DNA from: a virus
Virus record (IMG/VR): IMGVR_UViG_3300017962_002799
Coordinates: 1-30,169 of that record
Strand: one strand, 5' to 3'
DNA: 30,169 nucleotides
Shown here: positions 24,286-30,169 of the stretch, piece by piece
Numbering within the stretch: the stretch's first letter is position 1
Layout: every line of letters begins with the position of its first letter
Position numbers and translations under genes: made by a program
The notes under the pieces: model-generated
Database searches by the model: none
Told to the model about the DNA's origin: nothing
What the model saw: the letters and a program-made list of their open reading frames with translations, nothing else

Positions 24286-24606
24286 TTAAACTGAACTAGT
24301 TTCAATGCCCATTGCAACTGCAGAGCATGAAGTTGCACTAGATCTAACTACTAAAAGTTTTCCAGCTTGCATTACTATGCCGGTTCTTTCTAATACGTTT
24401 TTAGGAAGTATTGTAGCTTCAAATTCAATAAATTCATCGTTAGTAGGTGTTGCTGCGTCACACACTGCAACTCTAACTGTTATAGGGTCAGTACCTCTGT
24501 TAACCATGTTAACAGCGGCTACTGTAAATGTATCGACAGGGCAAGTATATAATGTTGTATCTGCGCCTGCACTAAGGTCTGATGTACCTAAAATTCCTGT
24601 TGCCAT
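24286..24606 (-). CDS. Small virion-associated protein (106 residues)
   Basis: A 106-residue beta-rich protein. No domain recognised. It opens ATGILGTSDLSAGADTTLY and contains VNMVNRGTDPITVRVAV, which looks like a decoration or fibre-collar fold of beta strands; three cysteines are present. Its position between the long fibre gene and the adhesin, both structural and on the same strand, argues for a structural role, perhaps linking the two. GGAGAG precedes the ATG. No late-type element lies directly upstream, so it probably shares the transcript of the 1688-residue gene. Confidence 0.6.
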   Translation of the reverse strand: MATGILGTSDLSAGADTTLYTCPVDTFTVAAVNMVNRGTDPITVRVAVCDAATPTNDEFIEFEATILPKNVLERTGIVMQAGKLLVVRSSATSCSAVAMGIETSSV

Positions 24607-24621
24607 TTTAAATTCTCTCCA

Positions 24622-27600
24622 TTATTTTAAGAAATAGTTCCATGCTTGCGGATATCCATTAATACCCACATTAAAGTTCATCGGTGCAGTAACATCTATT
24701 GTAACCCCTGTTGGAGTTGTGATTTCTGTTCCTATTAACTTTACTTGGCCTGCTGTAATACTATTTACATTTAGTGTTGCAGCACCGCCACCAATTTGAG
24801 ATGTGATATACGTTTTTATCGCTTTCTGCGTTGGAACAACGTTGTCACTATCTGCAGCAAACGTACCGTCTGCTGAGAATTCAGTAATTAAAGCACTTGT
24901 GCCTCCTAACTGTACTGAACCTAATTGTAACTCTTGTAGACCGCTGATGTTAAATGCATCAGCATCTAGTGTTGCAATACCTGTTGATTGCTCAACACTA
25001 AACAAATCACCAACTCTAAAGTTACCATCTTGGTCTGTTGATGTATAGAATACTCTACCACCACCAGATTCAACAGTTTCTTTAGTTGGATCAGGATCTA
25101 TTAGAGGTATCCCTGGATAATTTGTATTAGTGAAGTTTCCAGTACCGATGTCTAAGAAGTCGTGTCCTGTTAGACGTACTTGCGAATAACGGAATCTAAT
25201 ATCAAAACTATCACCATGATCCGGTGCATCTGCAATTGTTATGTTTGGACTTACTTGTAGTAGCGCACTATAAGGTCCTGATCCTCTTAGAGTTCTTACA
25301 GTTACTAATTTGAAATAAACTCCTGGAATGCTTGCAAATTCTACGTTAGAACCTGGTAGCGGAACATCATCAAGATTTTCAACTTGTATATAAGCGCCAG
25401 GTTGATATCTATCAGCATAACCGTCTCCTGTAATACTTACAGCTACAACACTATATGTACTTCCTCTATTAGTCCAAGTAGGCTGTGCTAATACACCGTC
25501 ACCAATACGTACAGTATGCGGAACATCTATAGTATTACTAGGATCTACTACAGTCATAGTAGGAGGTGTTACATAACCTGATCCTGGATCTGTAATTCTA
25601 ATTTCAACTATACTTCCGTCTTCAACTCTTGCTCTTGCTTTTGCAAGATTTGCATAGCCGCCCGATGGTGAAGCAGCGAACACAATTCTTGGTTCAATTG
25701 AATATGCAGTACTATCATCTAATGTTGACGATATTGCTGCGTTAGTTAAATGATCCCATCCTTGTGAATCGTCGCTCATTTTACGTACAGTTGCAACTTT
25801 AGTACCAGAATTGTATGTATCAATATAACCGTATTGTCCAACTCCTAAGCCACTAGTAATATAAATTGCCATTCCTATAAATGCTGCACTTGTATTAGTG
25901 TCAGTATTCGAAATTGTAATCGATGTGCTATTACCTGTTTGTGCATAGTTACTTGCAGCTACATATCCAGCACCTCCAAAGTCTCCTTCGCCATCTGCGT
26001 CAACATCAGTATTTAAAAGTCTGACTTCGTAAACACCGCCGTTAACTATATTAGCATTATCAACTTCTGCATTAATTCCGTCTCCGGTGACATCAAATAC
26101 TGTAGCATCGCCTACAACTTGTACATCAAATGTTAAGTTAGCTGCTCCGCCACCGCCAAGATCTGAATCTTGAATTGTAATAGTATCTCCTGGCGAATGT
26201 CCTGTACCTCCCTTAACAATTGTAAGGGTGTTTACAAGCCCGCCTGCTTCGATAGTAATATCAAATTCTTGTAGTGTGCCACCACCTGATGAAGTACCTA
26301 CTACTCCGTTATAGCTTCCAACTGTACGCAATGCATCAGCTGCACCAATATTAGTTACAGTCTTAATTGCCGAAGTTGATGTTGTATAGTTAACGCCAGC
26401 ATTTAAATACTCTAGTTGAAGTATTTGATCACCGTCTGTAAATACATTTTGTACAATTGCATCAGTTGAGAAGTTATCAACAACACCTGTAATTGGAGTT
26501 TCGGTTACATCTACACCTTCAGCTACAGTTCCGTGTTCACCATAAGATGAGTTACCGTTTGTAGCACGAATTTTACCACCTTCTTCTGCTAGATAACCAA
26601 TATGTCCGTAATACGAGAACACTGATACAAGTTCTGTTCTTGCTAGATTAGTACACCATACACCAATACCGTCACTTAGGACTTGTGTAAAGTCGTTAGC
26701 AACAATAGAGTCGTTGCCTCCGGCGTGTAAGTCTCCGTCAATTTTACAACCTACACATCCTGTACCAAATGTTGTTACGTTTTGTACGTACGGAGATTTA
26801 TTTGTAATCCATGCACGATTGTCATTTGGTCCCCAGCCAGGATCAAGTGATACATAAGCGCCTGCTGTTGGACGTTTGGTTCCGTAACTATTAGCTGCTC
26901 CTAATGTACCATTTAAACTAGTAACAGTACAGTTACGCAAGCCTGTTCCGTTTCTCATATAGAACATATCTTCTAGTTCTGAGCCATTGACTGCATTTAC
27001 ATAATATCTTGCTGCTAATTTTGCTTTATAATTACCTGTATAAATTAAATCGTATTGTAATGCATCGATATATCTGTTAACGTCTCTTTCACATGCTGCA
27101 CTATCGTAATTAGTATTTCCTGGTTGGTTATCTGCAATATATGCTGTAATTTCTGCAACTAAAAATACTCTGTTTGCTTCAATTGCTTCAATTGCTTGTG
27201 TATAACCTGTGTCGGTATTTGGCGTATTTGTTCCTGCTAGTGTAGGCGCTGCGCCGTTTGCATTAATATCAAAATCAATTTGGTCATATATATCTTGTAT
27301 GATGCCGGCTGCGGCTGTTCCAGCGGCTGCACTACCTGCAGGAGTACTAGTTACTTGTACTTCTGTATTACTTACAGATTTTGTAATTCCAATATTTTGT
27401 GTAACATCGCTAATAATTGCTTGTAGTCTTGAAATAGCATCTAAGCTAAATGGAACATCTGTTCCTGCAACAAAACTTCCGCCTGCATTAATTCTAGTTG
27501 AACGCAATTCGTCGCCAACTACTGCTGTATTTTTTGGAACAATAATTGGAAGTACTTCGTCAAACGAACCAGTTTTAACAAATATTGTACTGTTAACTTG

Positions 27601-29688
27601 TATTTCTGCAGGAATGCCGGCTGAACTTGCTGCATCTAATGCATTAGTAATAATAGGCACCAATAACTCTATTTGTGCTTGTGCATCTGATTCTTCTATG
27701 TAATCTGTATCTTTATATTGAGCAACTGGGGACGGCACACTATTAGTTGTTTGATAGTTAACTGCTGGATCAAAGTTACTTAATACAGCATCCATTACTT
27801 CAATCGAATATGTGATTGCTGCTGAAGTTTCACCGTCTTCATCGGCTATTGCTGCAATAAGTGCCCCAGCATTGTCAAAATAAGTTAGAGCTGCTGCTCT
27901 TGTTTTTTCATTTCCACCGTGTGTTAAATCCCATATTAATGCATCTACAATTTGCCCAACATCTCTATAACATGTAGCTTTGTTGTATGTAAATGCTCCT
28001 GTAAATGGTGCTAAACTGTTAGCAATTTGATAATCAACCCATTCTGTAACCTCTGCTTGAATAAATGTTTTATTCATTTTTAAAAGATATGCTGCATTTG
28101 GTCTTAAAGCACCTTTATCAACCTGCTCTGCTGCATATCTTACAGTTTTAAATGGCTGGTCAATAGTTGTACCATATGTAGGTGACGGACTGTCAACACC
28201 TTGGTTTGTGTCAACATAGTAGATATGATTTATGCTTCCTAAGTATGTCCACTCCGGAGCATTAGCATCGGAGTTGACTTTTAATACTTGTCCAGGAGTT
28301 CCTACAGGTAACCTAGTAGGACCTGCTCCACCATAGAAAACAATATCACCTTCGGTAGTCAATACAGAAACTTCAGGACCGCCCGACATAATATTCCAGT
28401 ATAGTCCGTTTGTATCTTGATCTGGTCTATTTTGTGCAGCTATTTCGTCCGATGTATGTCCGTCAATACAAACATATGAGTTAACACCATAACTTACTAC
28501 ATCTCCTAATTGATATATAGTTGAGTCGGCCCAAGCCCCTTTCCAAAAGAAACCACTGTTTAACCTTTCCCAGTAAAGTGTATTTGGTGGTTGTTGTCCA
28601 AAATGTTCTTGTATACATACATATGTATAACCGTTAAGTCTAACAACATCACCAACTTCGTAGTTTTGAGCAGAGCTGTCATCTCCCCAATCGCCTAAAA
28701 ATTTAAATCCTGTATTAAATAAGTCCCATTCTACTGGACTTACATTTGGCTTCATTGCTTTATGGTTTGTTTTAGCAACATAGGTGTAACCGCCATAGCT
28801 TACTAAATCGCCTGGTTGATAAACTACATCAATATCCCACGAATCTTCAAATTCTAAACCAGGAACAAATATAGCAAATTTACTATCATCAAAAGAATTA
28901 TAACCGCCACTAGTATGATAATCAGTACATATCCATAGTCCGCCGCCATTTTTTACAACATCATTTACTTTATATCTTGTATCTCTTGCCCAGTCACCTT
29001 TGTATTCTATGCCTTTGTGTAAATATTCCCAAGCTGATTGGTTAGCTTCTAAACCTTCTGTTTCAGACACTGCAGAAGTGTGACCTGTGATACAAACATA
29101 AAGTTGTCCGCCGTAGCGAGTAACATCGTTTGGCTTATATCTTGTAGATATAGTCCAACTATCTTTCCAATCAAAGCTAGATGAAAATACTTCCCATTTT
29201 GCTAAATCTATTTCTAATCCGTCAGTTAAATTATTAGCACTTGTATGTCCTTCTAAACACAAATATACTACTGCACCATACTTAACAAGATCATTTACTT
29301 TATATCTTGTAGATACAGTCCAATTTGACTTATAGTCAAATCCTTCTGCAAACAAATCCCATTTCTCTTGGTCATTTTCTAAACCTGATGTTAAACTAGA
29401 TGCTGATGTATGTTCTAAATTACAAATATAAAGATATCCGCCATACTTAACAATATCGTCTACATAGTACAGTGTATCAATAGCCCAATCGCCTCTCCAC
29501 TCTTGACCGTCTGACATTTTTTGCCAATTATCAGAACTTTGAGCAAATTGAGCTTGGCTTGTATGTCCTGCTATACAAATGTATGTTGTGCCGCCAGCGC
29601 GAACAATATCATCTTTATAGTAAATTGTATTGGTGAGCCAATTGCCCTTCCATACAAATCTAATTCTACCTAATTTAAATTCAGCCAT
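24622..29688 (-). CDS. Long tail fibre with carbohydrate-binding-like repeats and beta-helix (1688 residues)
   Basis: Residues 10-434 are eight tandem repeats of about 50 residues with the pattern W-(x)-Y-x-(V/K)-x-D-V-V-x-Y-G-x-Y-(V/I)-C-x-x-H-T-S, close to CBM5/12-type carbohydrate-binding modules. A pectin-lyase-like beta-helix begins about residue 489 (YYVDTNQGVDS, PFKTVRYAA). It is interrupted by two helical modules with the CxRD signature at Cys573 and Cys866, then continues (GTGLRNCTVTSLNG, GCKIDGDLHAGGND). The C-terminal part has a fibre-end motif, FNISGLQELQLGSVQLGG, and VPTQKAIKTYI. The design resembles long structural fibres of marine T4-like phages. Binding of host glycan by the repeats is inferred from the family, not shown. 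A late-type promoter and AAAGGGAG ribosome site precede the ATG. Confidence 0.8.
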   Translation of the reverse strand: MAEFKLGRIRFVWKGNWLTNTIYYKDDIVRAGGTTYICIAGHTSQAQFAQSSDNWQKMSDGQEWRGDWAIDTLYYVDDIVKYGGYLYICNLEHTSASSLTSGLENDQEKWDLFAEGFDYKSNWTVSTRYKVNDLVKYGAVVYLCLEGHTSANNLTDGLEIDLAKWEVFSSSFDWKDSWTISTRYKPNDVTRYGGQLYVCITGHTSAVSETEGLEANQSAWEYLHKGIEYKGDWARDTRYKVNDVVKNGGGLWICTDYHTSGGYNSFDDSKFAIFVPGLEFEDSWDIDVVYQPGDLVSYGGYTYVAKTNHKAMKPNVSPVEWDLFNTGFKFLGDWGDDSSAQNYEVGDVVRLNGYTYVCIQEHFGQQPPNTLYWERLNSGFFWKGAWADSTIYQLGDVVSYGVNSYVCIDGHTSDEIAAQNRPDQDTNGLYWNIMSGGPEVSVLTTEGDIVFYGGAGPTRLPVGTPGQVLKVNSDANAPEWTYLGSINHIYYVDTNQGVDSPSPTYGTTIDQPFKTVRYAAEQVDKGALRPNAAYLLKMNKTFIQAEVTEWVDYQIANSLAPFTGAFTYNKATCYRDVGQIVDALIWDLTHGGNEKTRAAALTYFDNAGALIAAIADEDGETSAAITYSIEVMDAVLSNFDPAVNYQTTNSVPSPVAQYKDTDYIEESDAQAQIELLVPIITNALDAASSAGIPAEIQVNSTIFVKTGSFDEVLPIIVPKNTAVVGDELRSTRINAGGSFVAGTDVPFSLDAISRLQAIISDVTQNIGITKSVSNTEVQVTSTPAGSAAAGTAAAGIIQDIYDQIDFDINANGAAPTLAGTNTPNTDTGYTQAIEAIEANRVFLVAEITAYIADNQPGNTNYDSAACERDVNRYIDALQYDLIYTGNYKAKLAARYYVNAVNGSELEDMFYMRNGTGLRNCTVTSLNGTLGAANSYGTKRPTAGAYVSLDPGWGPNDNRAWITNKSPYVQNVTTFGTGCVGCKIDGDLHAGGNDSIVANDFTQVLSDGIGVWCTNLARTELVSVFSYYGHIGYLAEEGGKIRATNGNSSYGEHGTVAEGVDVTETPITGVVDNFSTDAIVQNVFTDGDQILQLEYLNAGVNYTTSTSAIKTVTNIGAADALRTVGSYNGVVGTSSGGGTLQEFDITIEAGGLVNTLTIVKGGTGHSPGDTITIQDSDLGGGGAANLTFDVQVVGDATVFDVTGDGINAEVDNANIVNGGVYEVRLLNTDVDADGEGDFGGAGYVAASNYAQTGNSTSITISNTDTNTSAAFIGMAIYITSGLGVGQYGYIDTYNSGTKVATVRKMSDDSQGWDHLTNAAISSTLDDSTAYSIEPRIVFAASPSGGYANLAKARARVEDGSIVEIRITDPGSGYVTPPTMTVVDPSNTIDVPHTVRIGDGVLAQPTWTNRGSTYSVVAVSITGDGYADRYQPGAYIQVENLDDVPLPGSNVEFASIPGVYFKLVTVRTLRGSGPYSALLQVSPNITIADAPDHGDSFDIRFRYSQVRLTGHDFLDIGTGNFTNTNYPGIPLIDPDPTKETVESGGGRVFYTSTDQDGNFRVGDLFSVEQSTGIATLDADAFNISGLQELQLGSVQLGGTSALITEFSADGTFAADSDNVVPTQKAIKTYITSQIGGGAATLNVNSITAGQVKLIGTEITTPTGVTIDVTAPMNFNVGINGYPQAWNYFLK
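25007..25059. repeat. 53-base exact direct repeat, copy 1 (inside long fibre)
   Basis: Identical to 30117-30169. It encodes the fibre-end peptide GRVFYTSTDQDGNFRVG. Sequence on the other side diverges quickly, and copy 2 runs to the window edge so the repeat may be longer. Confidence 0.9.
28387..29655 (-). repeat. Eight tandem CBM5/12-like repeats in the long fibre
   Basis: Units start near residues 13, 64, 119, 174, 229, 280, 330 and 382. Most keep a leading W, a YxxxDxV turn, YGGxxYxC and HTS. Units 6 and 7 are the most divergent: unit 6 lacks the Cys and its HTS reads HKA. Repetition is at protein level, not a DNA microsatellite. Confidence 0.8.
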
Positions 29689-29706
29689 TTGGCACTCCCT
29701 TTAGTG

Positions 29707-29714
29707 TATTTATC
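29707..29714 (-). promoter_or_regulatory. Late-type promoter element GATAAATA
   Basis: On the minus strand this reads GATAAATACACTAA. It lies 18 bases before the ATG of the long fibre gene, between it and the stop of the paralogous fibre gene. Confidence 0.6.
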
Positions 29715-29719
29715 ACCCG

Positions 29720-30169
29720 TTAAATATTTCCATGTAATGTAAACATTGCATTGGCTAACATAGATCCTGCAACCCCTGTTCTAAAGTTTACAGTTCGATT
29801 TACATTAATTGTGCTGCCGCCGCCGGTGCCAATAGTACTGCCTGTAACAACAATTTCACCTGCTATTAATGTATTTGTAGACACATTAGATGTTCCGCCG
29901 CCAAGTCTACTTTCAATATATGTTTTAATTGCTCTCTGTGTAGGAACAATATTATTACTGTTAGCAATAAATGATCCATCTTTAGAAAATTCTCTAATAA
30001 CAACTTCTGATCCGCCAACAACAATTCCGCCTAATCTTAATTCAGTTAATCCTTCTAATTCAAAATAACTTGCATTGATACTAACAACACCAGTTCTTTG
30101 TTGTACTTCAAACAGCTCACCAACTCTAAAGTTACCATCTTGGTCTGTTGATGTATAGAATACTCTACC
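29720..30169 (-). CDS. C-terminal part of a second tail fibre, paralogous to the 1688-residue protein (5' end beyond window)
   Basis: The minus-strand frame is open from base 30169 to a TAA at 29720-29722 and encodes 149 residues with no need for a local start. It opens GRVFYTSTDQDGNFRVG, then ELRLGGIVVGG, IREFSKDGS and VPTQRAIKTYIESRLGGG. It therefore matches the last ~150 residues of the long fibre at 24622-29688 motif for motif, while the final strands differ. The first 53 bases are identical in DNA to the paralogue. It is cut by the window edge, so its full length and domains are not known. Confidence 0.85.
   Translation of the reverse strand, partial: GRVFYTSTDQDGNFRVGELFEVQQRTGVVSINASYFELEGLTELRLGGIVVGGSEVVIREFSKDGSFIANSNNIVPTQRAIKTYIESRLGGGTSNVSTNTLIAGEIVVTGSTIGTGGGSTINVNRTVNFRTGVAGSMLANAMFTLHGNI
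30117..30169. repeat. 53-base exact direct repeat, copy 2 (edge fibre)
   Basis: Identical to 25007-25059 and in the same orientation, within the paralogous fibre gene at the window end. It ends only because the window does. Confidence 0.9.

Noticed and set aside
28387-29655. Periodic sequence as a possible CRISPR or DNA tandem repeat
   Set aside because: Periodicity is in the protein; the DNA of the units is diverged and there are no constant repeats with unique spacers.
29751-30068. 105-residue plus-strand open frame at the right end
   Set aside because: It runs opposite the real fibre C-terminus on the minus strand, which matches a paralogue residue by residue.

Overview
This window looks like part of a T4-like (contractile-tailed) phage genome from an AT-rich marine host, of the cyanophage or pelagiphage kind. 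The evidence is a gp15-type tail-sheath stabiliser at the left edge, very long repeat-built fibre proteins of the marine T4-like style, a tail-assembly chaperone beside a glycine-rich adhesin, dense packing with ATGA-type overlaps, low GC by eye, and a recurring GATAAATA element resembling the T4 late promoter core TATAAATA. I see no tRNA, rRNA, integrase, insertion sequence or CRISPR array, and no gene-free stretch longer than about 100 bases.

Layout. (1) 1-4667, plus strand: the C-terminal part of gp15, a Nudix hydrolase, then a tight run of nucleotide-heptose genes (compact HldE-like kinase/adenylyltransferase, HldD epimerase, a cupin, GmhB phosphatase). Together these cover every ADP-heptose step after sedoheptulose-7-phosphate isomerase (GmhA), which is not in the window. 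(2) 4664-12660, minus strand: a 2201-residue virion protein, a 320-residue fibre-like protein and a 133-residue small virion protein. (3) 12676-16300, minus strand: two flavin-dependent (tryptophan) halogenase-like proteins and a 2-oxoglutarate/Fe(II) oxygenase. (4) 16385-21848, plus strand, divergent from (3): a third halogenase-like protein, a second 2OG oxygenase, a GT9/heptosyltransferase-like protein, a NodU/TobZ-family carbamoyltransferase and a third 2OG oxygenase, closed by a strong bidirectional terminator. (5) 21916-30169, minus strand: tail-assembly chaperone, glycine/cysteine-rich adhesin, a 106-residue small protein, a 1688-residue fibre with eight N-terminal carbohydrate-binding-like repeats, and the C-terminus of a paralogous fibre cut by the window edge.

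How it may fit together. Regions 3 and 4 form an eight-gene tailoring island (three halogenase-like, three 2OG oxygenases, one glycosyltransferase, one carbamoyltransferase) set between two blocks of host-recognition genes. With the heptose pathway in region 1 and a GT9 enzyme in region 4, the phage may make and transfer a modified sugar or modify an aromatic target. Candidate acceptors are its own fibre proteins, the host surface glycan, DNA, or a small molecule; the sequence alone does not decide between these. Single halogenase-like and 2OG oxygenase genes are, as I recall, known in marine T4-like phages. The concentration and combination here are what stand out.
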